The translations under genes and the position numbers were made by a program. Below, one piece after another: positions 17,582 to 27,959 of a stretch of DNA of 49,770 bases. Where the stretch lies: the IMG/VR virus record IMGVR_UViG_3300030116_003951, positions 1-49,770 of that record, one strand, 5' to 3'. Origin of the DNA: a virus. Position 1 is the first letter of the stretch, and each line of letters opens with the position of its first letter. The notes below the pieces were generated by a model that had not been told where the DNA came from, ran no database searches, and saw nothing but the letters and a program-made list of their open reading frames with translations.

Positions 17582-18880
17582 TTATAAATCGTCGTATTGA
17601 CCAGTTGTTCTCTTTTTATCTTTCTTGTTTCTATATTGTTTTCCTACGGCTGCACTAAAATACGTAGCCATAATACCTCTAGTTCTTTCTTCATCAAAGT
17701 TATCATTTTTAGGATTTATTAAAGCATCTATTATTTGATCTTTAAAGCCAGAGCTCAAAAGCGTTTGTTTTTCTTCTGCACTAATCTTACCATCTCCATC
17801 ATCTTGAAAAGAAGAATCTACTTTTCCATCACCATCCGTGTCTATTTCTAAAACGCCATTATTCATTGTTATACCTAAAGACTCGTATGTCATGTTCTCT
17901 ATTTCTGGATTATCTGCTATGTTTTGAGCAAAAGAACCTCCGTCTTCTAACACGTCATCATATAACAAAGAATTTAAATTACCTTTCTTTATTATAGTAT
18001 TCATTTTAGAAGTAGTCCTAACAGCATCATAATCATCTTCAAGGTAACCAGATCTATTTTGCGTAATAGCTTCGTCACCAGCTTGTATTATTAAATCTCT
18101 AATATCAGCTATAGACTTACTATCAGTTGTATTTTCTTTTAGTATGTTTTGAATATCTGAGTTACTAAACTCAACCTCTTCCATTATAGGCTCTCCATTT
18201 TCATCATTTTCACCAGTAGGTATTTGAGATGTGTATATAAACGACTTTGTTTCAGGGTCATATCTTTGTGTTGTTTCTTTGTTTAAAAAAGCTTGTAGTT
18301 TTAAATATTCTGGACTACTAGGACTTATATTTGCACTTAAATCTTTTTGATCTAGAGCTAAAGCAACGTCTTGATTAAGTTCTTTTAAACCACCAACACC
18401 GACACTAAACTCATTTAGCTGTTGCATTATTGTTGCTTGAGCTTTTTTATCATTATTTTTAACAGCCTCTATATATTGTTTTTGAAGATCTTCTGTATGT
18501 GGATAACAACTATTAAACGTGTTTTCACCCAAAGCACCACCAGTAGCTAAACACTCTTGAACTATACCATCTGTTTTTTCTTCAGCTGCTTTTTCTATTT
18601 GCTTTTTTTGAGCGGCTCTAGCGTGCAACCCACTAACTAAGTCATTACTAATATTCATTAAAGTATCAAAACCTCTACTACTAGCGTAGTTAGCAGCTTC
18701 TGACATTTTAGCGTTAGTATATGCTTGAACTAATCCAGAATCCATCTGTTTTAAAGGGGATTTTTTTGGCTTAGTATGATTATAACCTTTTTTCTTTAAA
18801 TCAAGATGTTCTTGGTATGTTTTAGCCATAACAGCTTTATCACCCTTGTACATCATGTGTTTTTCAAATTTATCTTTCAT
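17582..18880 (-). CDS. Internal virion protein candidate with EF-hand-like calcium motifs and an SPLK motif
   Basis: 432 aa, mostly helical and acidic. Near residues 345-353 is DTDGDGKVD and near 357-368 is DDGDGKISAEEK, a pair of EF-hand/dockerin-type calcium loops. Near the N-terminus is KPKKSPLKQMDSG, the same SP[ALM]KQ motif found in three other proteins of this window. It lies between a gp14-like internal protein and the giant protein, 9 and 3 bases from them, so it probably belongs to the set ejected or held inside the head and tail. Calcium could control assembly or release. Family not recognised by name. Confidence 0.6.
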   Translation of the reverse strand: MKDKFEKHMMYKGDKAVMAKTYQEHLDLKKKGYNHTKPKKSPLKQMDSGLVQAYTNAKMSEAANYASSRGFDTLMNISNDLVSGLHARAAQKKQIEKAAEEKTDGIVQECLATGGALGENTFNSCYPHTEDLQKQYIEAVKNNDKKAQATIMQQLNEFSVGVGGLKELNQDVALALDQKDLSANISPSSPEYLKLQAFLNKETTQRYDPETKSFIYTSQIPTGENDENGEPIMEEVEFSNSDIQNILKENTTDSKSIADIRDLIIQAGDEAITQNRSGYLEDDYDAVRTTSKMNTIIKKGNLNSLLYDDVLEDGGSFAQNIADNPEIENMTYESLGITMNNGVLEIDTDGDGKVDSSFQDDGDGKISAEEKQTLLSSGFKDQIIDALINPKNDNFDEERTRGIMATYFSAAVGKQYRNKKDKKRTTGQYDDL

Positions 18881-18883
18881 AGT

Positions 18884-19570
18884 TTATTGTTGTTGTTTCC
18901 AGAAAGGATTTTGGAAGTCCATTTGATGTCCACCACCAACACCACCACCGGCTCCACCCATTCCACCAGTTAAAGCGCCTGTTACAGAACTAGCTGCGCC
19001 TGATATACCTGACCACATTTTTTCATCTGCCATAGCTACTTTTTGATTAGCAGCAGCAACATCTCCAGCTTCCATACCCATAAGTGTAGATACTTTGTTT
19101 CTTTCCATGTCACGCGACATAATATCACCTTGAACTTTTTGATTTTGTATTTGAGAGGCCATACTTCTTTCAGCTTGTTGATTTGCAGCTTCTTGTTGAC
19201 CTATTGATATTGATGCTTTTTGAGCATCCATAGCGCCTTGGTTAGCTAAGGTTTGTGCTAATGCTGCTATACCAGAACTACCAGCAGTTTCTCTCATACT
19301 ATTAAGTATGTTAGCTTGACTTTGTTGTTGCTGTGCTCTTTCAAACTCAGCCTGCTGTTGATTAACAGTTAAGTCTTCCATAGTATTCTGCATGTCCTTA
19401 TAAGGGTTTGAAGTGTCTAAGTTTTTAAACGCTTCTTTTTGTTGTTCTAATCTTGCTTTAGCGGCTTCAGCTTCTTTTTTAGCTGCTTTCTTTTGCTTAC
19501 CACCAGATATAGCTTTAGCTACACCAGCACCAACACCAATAGCGGCAGCACCTACTAGTAAAAAACTCAT
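18884..19570 (-). CDS. Internal virion protein (T7 gp14-like)
   Basis: 228 aa. A Gly/Ala-rich hydrophobic N-terminus (FLLVGAAAIGVGAGVAKAI) is followed by a Lys/Glu/Gln-rich helix and long Gln/Ala coiled coil (about residues 25-170), ending in a Gly-rich tail (GGMGGAGGGVGGG). This layout is that of gp14-type internal core proteins of podoviruses, which leave the virion and help form a DNA channel across the cell envelope. It precedes the EF-hand protein and the giant protein, like gp14-gp15-gp16 order in T7, which supports the role. Sequence identity with T7 is not visible; the call rests on architecture and order. Confidence 0.68.
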   Translation of the reverse strand: MSFLLVGAAAIGVGAGVAKAISGGKQKKAAKKEAEAAKARLEQQKEAFKNLDTSNPYKDMQNTMEDLTVNQQQAEFERAQQQQSQANILNSMRETAGSSGIAALAQTLANQGAMDAQKASISIGQQEAANQQAERSMASQIQNQKVQGDIMSRDMERNKVSTLMGMEAGDVAAANQKVAMADEKMWSGISGAASSVTGALTGGMGGAGGGVGGGHQMDFQNPFWKQQQ

Positions 19571-19573
19571 ATC

Positions 19574-20029
19574 TTATTTGTTTTTGTTAATATAATCTTC
19601 ATATTCTTTAAAATCTTTTGCAACAATATCTTTTTCTAATTGTTGTATATCTTGAGTGTTAGTCGGGTTTTTATGTATGTTTACAAATACACTTTCCTCG
19701 TTTGCGTATATAACTCTTTTTGTTCCAGGAGTAGCAACAACATAACAAGGCGCAACGTACTCTTCTATAACATCTTCTGTGGCTACAGATATATGTCCAG
19801 TTAATAAAAACCAAACATGCAGATGTTTATGTATAGCACCAACAACAACTGAGCCTGGTTTCATTGACATTTGTCTAACATATATTCCATCAGCAAACGT
19901 ATGTTTTAACGGGAAATGTTCTGAATCTTGGTGTGTTACCACATTAATTTCATCAGCATTATTAATTAACGCTTGTTGAAAATTAAGTATTTTTTCACGG
20001 TTTGTTTTGCGTATTTCGTTATTAGACAT
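19574..20029 (-). CDS. Cupin-fold protein
   Basis: 151 aa. The centre shows a cupin pattern: SMKPGSVVVGAIHKHLHVWF (H67, H69, H71) followed by LLTGHISV, then VVATPGTKRVIYANEES and a later NIHK. These fit the two conserved cupin strands around a metal site. In phages such single cupin proteins are common among virion-gene clusters but their substrates are unknown; some are sugar or fibre-associated enzymes. It lies between a small virion gene and the gp14-like gene. The metal ligands look intact, so binding or catalysis is possible. Confidence 0.72.
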   Translation of the reverse strand: MSNNEIRKTNREKILNFQQALINNADEINVVTHQDSEHFPLKHTFADGIYVRQMSMKPGSVVVGAIHKHLHVWFLLTGHISVATEDVIEEYVAPCYVVATPGTKRVIYANEESVFVNIHKNPTNTQDIQQLEKDIVAKDFKEYEDYINKNK

Positions 20030-20071
20030 GTAATTATATTTAATTTACTTTATAATCACACTATTTACATG

Positions 20072-20440
20072 TTATTTACTACTTATAAAATAATCAGTTC
20101 CTACGGAAAATATTTCTTCGTGATCAGATCCAGCTTTATTACTTTTAAACTCCATCTCTAAATAATAACCTAATATACTACTTAAGTTAGCTTTATTGTC
20201 TTTGCTAAAAAGAATAAATGCAGGAGGAGGATTAAATCCGACTGGCAACAAGCTTGGGCTACAAACAATGGTAGGAGCGTTACTTTGTGGATTGTTTATG
20301 GCTGAAATAGGTCCTATCTCAATTACATTAGCTAAATTAACTGTAAAGTTTCCAGAAGCTGTAGTAAGAACATAATAAGCCGTATCTCCTATTTGACAAG
20401 AAACGTTTAATGGTTTAGAAAATGTTAAAGTTGTTGGCAT
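20072..20440 (-). CDS. Hypothetical virion-cluster protein, 122 aa
   Basis: Beta-like, neutral protein beginning MPTTLTFSKPLNVSCQIGD with no signal peptide or membrane segment. It follows the 2500-aa tail gene by 10 bases and precedes the cupin gene. Small proteins at this place are often tail accessory or decoration proteins. I do not recognise it. Starts in an AT-rich context (AATAAAACATG) without a Shine-Dalgarno motif. Confidence 0.6.
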   Translation of the reverse strand: MPTTLTFSKPLNVSCQIGDTAYYVLTTASGNFTVNLANVIEIGPISAINNPQSNAPTIVCSPSLLPVGFNPPPAFILFSKDNKANLSSILGYYLEMEFKSNKAGSDHEEIFSVGTDYFISSK

Positions 20441-20450
20441 GTTTTATTGT

Positions 20451-23400
20451 TTATGTTACATTTAAAAATTTAGGATACAAAGTAATAGCTCCGTTAGGTG
20501 TGGCATCACCATAGTCTTTTGCTATATAACTAACAGTAACTGTTACTTGTGTTGCACTATCTTGAACAGCTGTAGCTCTTAAAGCATAACTCCAGTCACT
20601 AGTAAATTCAATTTTATCATATTGAGCAAACGCTGCACCCGTATCTACTATATCAGCAGATATTGTTATTCTGTATTTATAATTAGTACCACCAATATTA
20701 TACCCAGCGCTATCAATAGCTGTTACATTCGCACCACTTGCTATTCTACTAGCAGTTAAAATCGTACCACTATAACTTTTTTGACCTCTTTCATAACCTA
20801 CATCTGACACTCCCATACCTACTTTTAATCCATCACCATTATACTCGTCTAAATATATATATCTTCCACCAGCTGGAGCCAAGCTATTTGCTGGTAAGCA
20901 AACTGTATGTCCAGCTCCTCTAACATCACGTATTTGATGGCTGCTACCTGAGCCGCTATCATCAACAACAGGTTGTCTACCGTTACCTGAAGATATTGAT
21001 ATTGCTTTTCCTTCACCGGTGATTGTATACACAAAATTTATTGTGTTGTAAGTTCTATCTTTACTAAGCTGAAGTGCTTTAGGTTTTCTAAACTGAGGTA
21101 CTCTAGCTTTTGTCGTAGCAGTATTATTAGTAACTGATAAGCCAGTTATAGCGGTACCACCACTAGTGTTAACAGCGTTTACAGATCCAGTAACGTTTGT
21201 TGCTGTTTTATATGTTAATTCTTCAAACGCGTCTGGAACTCCAGCTGTACTAGTTGGAACATCTAAGTGTGTAAGGCCGCCACCTGTTGTTTCTATTAGT
21301 TTTACAGAATATGTTTTATCTTCATTTAAAGTAGAATGAAAAACAGAAAACTGTTTTATCAACTCATCTTTTGTAAAGTCAACAGTGTTAGTAGAAGCAC
21401 CGGCTTGCCAAGCATCTGTTGCAAAATTATAATATAAGTCAACCGTACCACTACCACTCTTTCTACCCAATTGGAAAGATGTTCTACCAGGAGCCGAAGC
21501 TTGTATTGTTATAAGTTGCTGTTGAGCTATAACAGAGGTTAATATATCTTTTCTATAAGAAACATTTTTAATAGCTGCAACAACATTATCAGAATAACCA
21601 CTTTGTGTTATTTGCTCTGTAGCAAGTCTAATTGTAAATTGATTATCAAAATCTGCAAAACTTCCAGTAGTAGGTAGTTGATCGTCTTCACCAGCCAGCG
21701 GTGTAAAGAAAAACTCTACAACAGCAACGGTGCATTGATTAGCAGAATTTAATGTAGGTGTTATTTTTACATCAAACTGTTTTCCAAGCTCTCTATTTGT
21801 AGAGGTGTAATCTACGTCTACAGGATTTGGGTTTCTTGGATCTAAAGGTTTAAAATAATAACCATTAGAAGCTGTAAACGTGTATTTACCCCAAAGCGTA
21901 GTTTGACCTTTATTTAAATTACCAGTATGAACATACGCATCGTGACCTTTTAGTGGTCTTTTACTATCAGTTGTTCTATTAATATCATTAACATTAGCTA
22001 TAGTTAAATTAAAATTACCTACCGTGCCATCATGCTGAACTAAAGCTTCAAACGGTGTTTTTAGTAGTGTGTTTAAACTAACTGTCTGCTTGTCTAAATC
22101 TACAGTGTAAACAGTATCTTGTGTTATTGTAAAGTTATCATAGTAAACCTTAACTTTAATAGTATTAGTTGGTTCACCAGCAACACCATTGTTAAACAAC
22201 TCTATCTTGTTTACACCAGCTGTAGCGTTCCAGCTTCCTCCACCTTGTTTTTCTATTGTTCTAAAGGTTGTATCTGTTATTGTAACATCTCCTCCAATAG
22301 TAAAATCAAAGGCGTCTAAATTTATACCAGTGTACTCATCATTTACAATATTTGTTATTGTAAGCTCTTTAAAACTTGTGTTGTTAGTACCAACGGTTGT
22401 TCCATCTGTGTGGCTTGATTGATTAGAAACATTTTCAGTAGTCCAACCACTATCAGCTGTAGCATCGTAAGTACCACCACCAGTAGCTGTGTTGTTTGTA
22501 ACGTTAAACGTAAATTTTCGTTGACTTCTATTAGTTCCAGAATCTACAACTGTTTCTTGAGTAGCCATACCAATACCTTGAACACTAAATTCTTTTTCGT
22601 CTAAATTTGAAAGTAAAGTAGTAGCGCCTGTAAAAGTACTAAACCATTTACCTTCTTTTTCTTTAAACTCTATGTTTTCAGTTGACTGTAGGTTTGTGGT
22701 ACTACTATCTATATACCAACCTTGTTTTTGTGTTAGATTATAATACTCTCTATCACCTATATTAAATGTATTACCAGCAGCATCTGTTACTGAAGGATTT
22801 ACAAAAGCGGTTATTCTAGACTGAGTACCCTCGTAGTTAACGGTTCCAAAGCTTTTAACAGAACCAGGATCGTCATTAAACAACAATTTAATACTAGGAT
22901 AATACTGTATACCATAAAACATATTATTAGGATTTGGATTACCCAAATGGTTAATTGTTTGGTGATGCTTCCATATTTGACCAAACTTAAACGTGTAATA
23001 CTCGTTGTTTAAGCTAATACCGTTTTCAGGATCAAAAGATTTAAAACTTACCCAGCCTTTAATATCTTCGTTCCAAGAAACAGTAGTTCCACTTGGCCTC
23101 ATCTGACTTCTGTAAGCTCTTGTTCCAAACGTTAAGTTATATTCATTTTTCTTACCATCGTAAGTACCAAGTATATCTGTAACACCTTGAAGATTGTCAT
23201 TAAAGTAATCTTTCATTCCAACATCAGATATAACGCTTATGCTTGATTGTCCTTGTAAACCTAAAACCTGCCCTCTCATTTGATCACACCAGTAAGCACC
23301 AAAAGGTGTTTTAGCAAAACTCATTGGATCAGTGGATATACCATACTCACCTTGTATAGGTGTTGCAGCTCCTAAAACTCTAGCAGTCGCAGTAACGTTA

Positions 23401-26400
23401 GAGTTACCATCAGCGTTAAATAATGCGTCTTTGTTTGTTAATATGATTAAAACTTTATCTTCACAAAAGGCTACTGTATCAGTGTTTCTAGCATGCATTT
23501 TTTGAATGCTACCATAACCAGGATTTAAATCTTTGGTTATAGGTTCTGCTGCTATAAATTGATTTAAGTTGTTAACGCCACTTATAGAGTTGAATATACC
23601 AGACCATATAAAACCATTTTTTCTATGTTCTTCTTTATAAGGCTCTGCTACAGAAGCTGAAGCTTTCACACCGTTATCTAGTTGTGGTGCATTAAAATCA
23701 TCTCTAATTCTATCTGACTCAACACCGTTACCCCAAGCCCAACAGTTCCACCAGCCTAAGTAATATGTTTGGTGATGTGTTGCATTTTTAGTAACAATTG
23801 AAAAATCATGTTTACGAGGGTTATCACCCATAAATAACTGTATTGTAGTAGCACCAACAGGAACGTTACCACTTACATTTACTTTAGAAGTTATTTTAGA
23901 ACCATCGTATCTATATATAGTTATAGAGCTTTCATTTCCAGTTATACTTGGTAAAGCTGGATCAAACTCAGGTATAACAGCTGTTAAAGCTGGTGTAAAA
24001 GTTATGTTGTTATCAGATAAACTTGTTACGGTGTGTGTTGTGCCTCCATGCTCAAAAGTAGCTTTGTATGGCACTATCATTTCGTTTGTTTCTTTTGAAA
24101 ACTTAACGGGTATTGCAGCGGAAGCCTCGTAATAAATATCTAGTTCAACATTTTCTTTAGGTTCTGTTTCCCATATAGCTGGATTGTTACTTGAAAATTC
24201 TTGAGCACCTTCACTATCCGTAACTATAAAAGGCTCCATAAACTCTATAGTACTATCGTTTCTTGGGTTTGCTGAAAAACCATCTATAGTAGGATGTGTC
24301 ATTCCATTGAATATACCACTACTATGAGAACATGTAGCGGATTGTGCGGTTCTAACTGCTAACGTACCATCTGGTTGCATCCAATAAGAGTTACCACCAA
24401 CTAAACCACTAGCAATAGGACAAAAATAGTGTGAGTCACCATTAGCGTCTACTCTGTTAGGACTAAACCACTCATCATGTGTACCTAGCCCAGTAACATC
24501 TACGTTATCAAGATCTCTGTAACCTCTTAATTTAACCCTAATACCAAATCTTTGATTACCAGAGTTAGAATCACTATTACTCCAGTTCCAGTCACTATCG
24601 CCAGTACCACCAACAAGTGGACTACTAGCACTACCACTTTCACCTCCAAAGTAATTCATACCAGCACCAAGGTTTGTATATAATCTACCTCTTACTTGTA
24701 CTATTTCCCATATAGTTTGGGCTGGATCTTCAGCAAATCTAATTAAACCTCCTATGTTTGTTAATCTAGTATACGGAACTTGGAATATATTTCCTGCATA
24801 ACCAACAGGATTAGAATCTTGATGAAAGTTTGCAAAAGATATATCAAAGTGAGCGTTACCCGCGTGATCAAAACAACCTCCCTTGCAAAAACCAGGAGTA
24901 GGGTAATAACTATCGTCTTGATAATCTTCATCATCATAAAACCACTGATTACCTCTGTCATACTGATCTTTATAGTTGGTGTGTTTCCAGTCACTCCAAA
25001 AGCTTTCACCACTACCGTTGTGATCATTTAAAAATCCAACCCTCATAGTATCTACAACAGCGTACTCTAAATCTGTTGTAAAGTTATTTAAAAGTTTGTT
25101 TTGTAATATTAAGTCTTTGTATATCTTTACAAAAAATCTACCATCAAACTCCGGTTTATGTTTAAGTGTATTTTGTAAAATTTCTAACTTTAGGTCGTTG
25201 TCTAAGTTCAAACCAACAAACTGATTACAGTCGTTTTCAAACTTACCAGCTATAGTTATTTTAACCCAAGTACCACTTGATGGTACTGCTATAGAAACAA
25301 CATCATAAAAATTACTTAATAGAGGTGTACCACCAGATGTACCACCTATTCTTAGTTCTAAATCTTCTTTTAAATCAGGTTCTACAACAGAACTAAACGT
25401 AGCTAAGAAATCATCTTTTCTTACAAGTATAAAAGATTTGTCTGGCTCTGGTGCTCCCGCGGCTGCATAATCCACATGAGCCATACCATAAGACTTTCTA
25501 TATTGTTTTATAAAAGTTGGTGGTTCTTCAGCTATAGATATAACTTTATATCTAGCTTGATCTATTACAGCAATATCACTGTCGTGCTGTTTTTTAAGTA
25601 TTAAGTATGTGTCTTCAGTTATTTTATTTCTTTCTGCAGAAGGAAAACTAATCCAAACGTTACCATCTTCAGCATCGTAAAAACGATCCATAGCTAAGTT
25701 ATAGTATTCGTTAGATGTTTCTTTAATGTAATATTTAAAAGACTCAGCCCAGAAAGGAGGATCTGATCTTAATGTTGCTGTTATTTGATTAGCTGTAGTA
25801 GAAGCTTTTTTAGGTATTGTTACAGAACCACCGCTTTTAGGAACTTGCACAGGTGTTTCTCTACCATACTTATCACGAAAAACTACACCAACCTGGTAGG
25901 TTCTCATAGTTTTACAAGACAAAGTAGGTGTCTCTATACCATCAGGGTTTATAGAGTTATCTATTAACTCGCTAGCGTAGTTTACATCTATTTCTAAACT
26001 TCTAGAAACAGAACCAGCTGATATATTATAGTTCTGTAAATAGTTACCATAAACTAATCTATTACCAGTTATTTCTTGAGCTCTAGCTCTTCTAGGTACA
26101 TTATCATAAGGTCTTAACAATTGGTTAGAAGGGACTATAGCGTGTATAATTTCTGATGTTATTTCATATTCACCTCTATTGTAAAAGTTAATATTCCAAG
26201 CTGGCCAAAAAGGAGGACCATCTTTCATTGTTAATTCTTTTATAGTATAAACCTCAGCCTTGTTTGTTTCTTTATAAAGTAGTTCAACACCAATAACATC
26301 TTCAGGTGTATTAGAAGGTTCTTGAAAATATCTTGTTAATTTTAGCGATCTAACATTATTACGCATACCTAAATTATAACCTTTTTTAGGTAAATAATCA

Positions 26401-27953
26401 AAATCACCAGGTAAAAAAGCTATTTCAGACCAAGGAGCATAACAAGAGTATTCACCATCAGTGTATTTCCATCTGTAGGAAAATCTAGGAAACTTATACT
26501 CAAATAAAGGTTTTTCTTGTTCTAATCTAACTAACCAGTCTTCAGGTATATTACCAAGTGTAGCATCAACAGACTGTATTTCTATAGTGTAAGGACCTAC
26601 TGAACCACCATTGTTTGGATAACCACCAGGACCATTTATAACAACAGCTCTAACTAAAGCATCTTCAGTTGGAAAAGCATCTGGACTAGCATTTAAATCG
26701 TTTAAGAAAAGCAATACATCACCAGGTCTAAAATCTACCGCTGTGTTAAAAGTTACTGTTAATTGGTGGCCAACTTCATGAGGTTGGTTATTAGCTGTGT
26801 CGTAAAAAACACTAGTAGCGTTAGAGTCGTTAAATTGAGTAAATATACTGTTTGGAGTTGTAGAACCGGATGGTACTCTAGTAGCGGCTGTAGTTGACAT
26901 TTCAAGGTCAAGCGGCATTTCAGGGTTTTTCTTTATAACCGTTATGTGTTGTTCTCTACATGGTATAGGTAATTGTTCCGTATGGTTAACCGCTAGTCTA
27001 AGCTGAAAGTCTTTATCTATAACTAGCCTAGTGTGAAAGTGAGCGTTGTTATTCTGTATGTTAACAGCTGGATTATCACTAGGAACACCAGCAGCAAAAC
27101 CATTTATACCACCATTAGGCATATAGTGTATACCTCCAGTACCAGCTATAGATCTTTCTATGTTTATTTTTTTAGGCTCAGTTGAGTCATCAGTCCAAAA
27201 TATCATACCATCTAAATGATTTATAGCAGGTATTTTATTGTTGTGACTAAAGTTTAATACCCTATCAGCTCTTAAATCGTATGTATCATTAGCTGTGCAA
27301 CGTAAGTTTTCACCGTATTTATTAGTGGTTAATATTAAATGCCATCTGTTGTTAGCGGCATCAATTTGAATATCTGTTATAAATACCTCATCATTAGTTA
27401 TACAAGTGTAAGTAGCACCATTAGCAACGTTGTTACCACGCCAAGTTATAGTACCACCAGTTGTATTTGTAAAAGTACCAACAACTTGCATACCGATTCT
27501 AGCACCAGTAATATTCATAGTGTTATCACCGTTACTACTAACATTTAATCTACCCGGTGCAGATGGTGCTCCCTCTTGTGTTGCTCTTACTTTAAATATA
27601 TCTACAAAAACATATTTAAAAGAATCGTTTACAGTGTCATACTCTATAATTAAATCTTTGTATATATTAGGAGCATAATTATATCTTTCCCAACCATAAG
27701 CAGCAACAAAGTAATATATTAAATCTTTTTCAGGAACATCTAAAACACCCACTGTTGTAGTGTACAGCTCATCAACAGAGCCAACAGCTTTTTTAGCATT
27801 ACCTAAAACAACCTGAGCAGCACCTATATTAGAACCATCAGATGTAGATATTTGTATGTTCTTTGCATCTCTGTATTGACCATTAGGAACAAGTCTTTCA
27901 TCAAGATCTTTGTTCATCTTGGACTCAGAGAACGTTCTCTTCATTTCTGCCAT
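20451..27953 (-). CDS. Giant tail-hub/stabilisation ('muzzle'-type) protein with C-terminal adhesin-like domains
   Basis: 2500 aa. The N-terminus has the signature MNKDLDERLVPNGQYRDAKN (from residue 14) and ISTSDGSNIGAAQ, seen in the tail stabilisation/nozzle proteins of crAss-like and marine podoviruses. The pattern of large beta domains continues to about residue 1780 (e.g. KNEYNLTFG, WNEDIKGWVSFKSFDPENG, IWKHHQ). The last 700 residues are Thr/Asn/Gly-rich beta segments resembling adhesin or spike domains. It would form the distal tail tube and contact the host surface. The neighbours upstream are two ring/tube-adaptor proteins. At 2500 aa it is unusually long for the family. The family call rests on the N-terminal signature; the domain boundary is estimated by eye. 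Confidence 0.75.
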   Translation of the reverse strand: MAEMKRTFSESKMNKDLDERLVPNGQYRDAKNIQISTSDGSNIGAAQVVLGNAKKAVGSVDELYTTTVGVLDVPEKDLIYYFVAAYGWERYNYAPNIYKDLIIEYDTVNDSFKYVFVDIFKVRATQEGAPSAPGRLNVSSNGDNTMNITGARIGMQVVGTFTNTTGGTITWRGNNVANGATYTCITNDEVFITDIQIDAANNRWHLILTTNKYGENLRCTANDTYDLRADRVLNFSHNNKIPAINHLDGMIFWTDDSTEPKKINIERSIAGTGGIHYMPNGGINGFAAGVPSDNPAVNIQNNNAHFHTRLVIDKDFQLRLAVNHTEQLPIPCREQHITVIKKNPEMPLDLEMSTTAATRVPSGSTTPNSIFTQFNDSNATSVFYDTANNQPHEVGHQLTVTFNTAVDFRPGDVLLFLNDLNASPDAFPTEDALVRAVVINGPGGYPNNGGSVGPYTIEIQSVDATLGNIPEDWLVRLEQEKPLFEYKFPRFSYRWKYTDGEYSCYAPWSEIAFLPGDFDYLPKKGYNLGMRNNVRSLKLTRYFQEPSNTPEDVIGVELLYKETNKAEVYTIKELTMKDGPPFWPAWNINFYNRGEYEITSEIIHAIVPSNQLLRPYDNVPRRARAQEITGNRLVYGNYLQNYNISAGSVSRSLEIDVNYASELIDNSINPDGIETPTLSCKTMRTYQVGVVFRDKYGRETPVQVPKSGGSVTIPKKASTTANQITATLRSDPPFWAESFKYYIKETSNEYYNLAMDRFYDAEDGNVWISFPSAERNKITEDTYLILKKQHDSDIAVIDQARYKVISIAEEPPTFIKQYRKSYGMAHVDYAAAGAPEPDKSFILVRKDDFLATFSSVVEPDLKEDLELRIGGTSGGTPLLSNFYDVVSIAVPSSGTWVKITIAGKFENDCNQFVGLNLDNDLKLEILQNTLKHKPEFDGRFFVKIYKDLILQNKLLNNFTTDLEYAVVDTMRVGFLNDHNGSGESFWSDWKHTNYKDQYDRGNQWFYDDEDYQDDSYYPTPGFCKGGCFDHAGNAHFDISFANFHQDSNPVGYAGNIFQVPYTRLTNIGGLIRFAEDPAQTIWEIVQVRGRLYTNLGAGMNYFGGESGSASSPLVGGTGDSDWNWSNSDSNSGNQRFGIRVKLRGYRDLDNVDVTGLGTHDEWFSPNRVDANGDSHYFCPIASGLVGGNSYWMQPDGTLAVRTAQSATCSHSSGIFNGMTHPTIDGFSANPRNDSTIEFMEPFIVTDSEGAQEFSSNNPAIWETEPKENVELDIYYEASAAIPVKFSKETNEMIVPYKATFEHGGTTHTVTSLSDNNITFTPALTAVIPEFDPALPSITGNESSITIYRYDGSKITSKVNVSGNVPVGATTIQLFMGDNPRKHDFSIVTKNATHHQTYYLGWWNCWAWGNGVESDRIRDDFNAPQLDNGVKASASVAEPYKEEHRKNGFIWSGIFNSISGVNNLNQFIAAEPITKDLNPGYGSIQKMHARNTDTVAFCEDKVLIILTNKDALFNADGNSNVTATARVLGAATPIQGEYGISTDPMSFAKTPFGAYWCDQMRGQVLGLQGQSSISVISDVGMKDYFNDNLQGVTDILGTYDGKKNEYNLTFGTRAYRSQMRPSGTTVSWNEDIKGWVSFKSFDPENGISLNNEYYTFKFGQIWKHHQTINHLGNPNPNNMFYGIQYYPSIKLLFNDDPGSVKSFGTVNYEGTQSRITAFVNPSVTDAAGNTFNIGDREYYNLTQKQGWYIDSSTTNLQSTENIEFKEKEGKWFSTFTGATTLLSNLDEKEFSVQGIGMATQETVVDSGTNRSQRKFTFNVTNNTATGGGTYDATADSGWTTENVSNQSSHTDGTTVGTNNTSFKELTITNIVNDEYTGINLDAFDFTIGGDVTITDTTFRTIEKQGGGSWNATAGVNKIELFNNGVAGEPTNTIKVKVYYDNFTITQDTVYTVDLDKQTVSLNTLLKTPFEALVQHDGTVGNFNLTIANVNDINRTTDSKRPLKGHDAYVHTGNLNKGQTTLWGKYTFTASNGYYFKPLDPRNPNPVDVDYTSTNRELGKQFDVKITPTLNSANQCTVAVVEFFFTPLAGEDDQLPTTGSFADFDNQFTIRLATEQITQSGYSDNVVAAIKNVSYRKDILTSVIAQQQLITIQASAPGRTSFQLGRKSGSGTVDLYYNFATDAWQAGASTNTVDFTKDELIKQFSVFHSTLNEDKTYSVKLIETTGGGLTHLDVPTSTAGVPDAFEELTYKTATNVTGSVNAVNTSGGTAITGLSVTNNTATTKARVPQFRKPKALQLSKDRTYNTINFVYTITGEGKAISISSGNGRQPVVDDSGSGSSHQIRDVRGAGHTVCLPANSLAPAGGRYIYLDEYNGDGLKVGMGVSDVGYERGQKSYSGTILTASRIASGANVTAIDSAGYNIGGTNYKYRITISADIVDTGAAFAQYDKIEFTSDWSYALRATAVQDSATQVTVTVSYIAKDYGDATPNGAITLYPKFLNVT

Positions 27954-27959
27954 ATTATT

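Noticed and set aside
8165-27953. Virion RNA polymerase in one of the giant proteins
   Set aside because: I looked for a DxDxD-type catalytic loop. The only similar site, DFDDT in the 3135-aa protein, belongs with HAD motifs (FVLTARP, FADD) and not with a polymerase.
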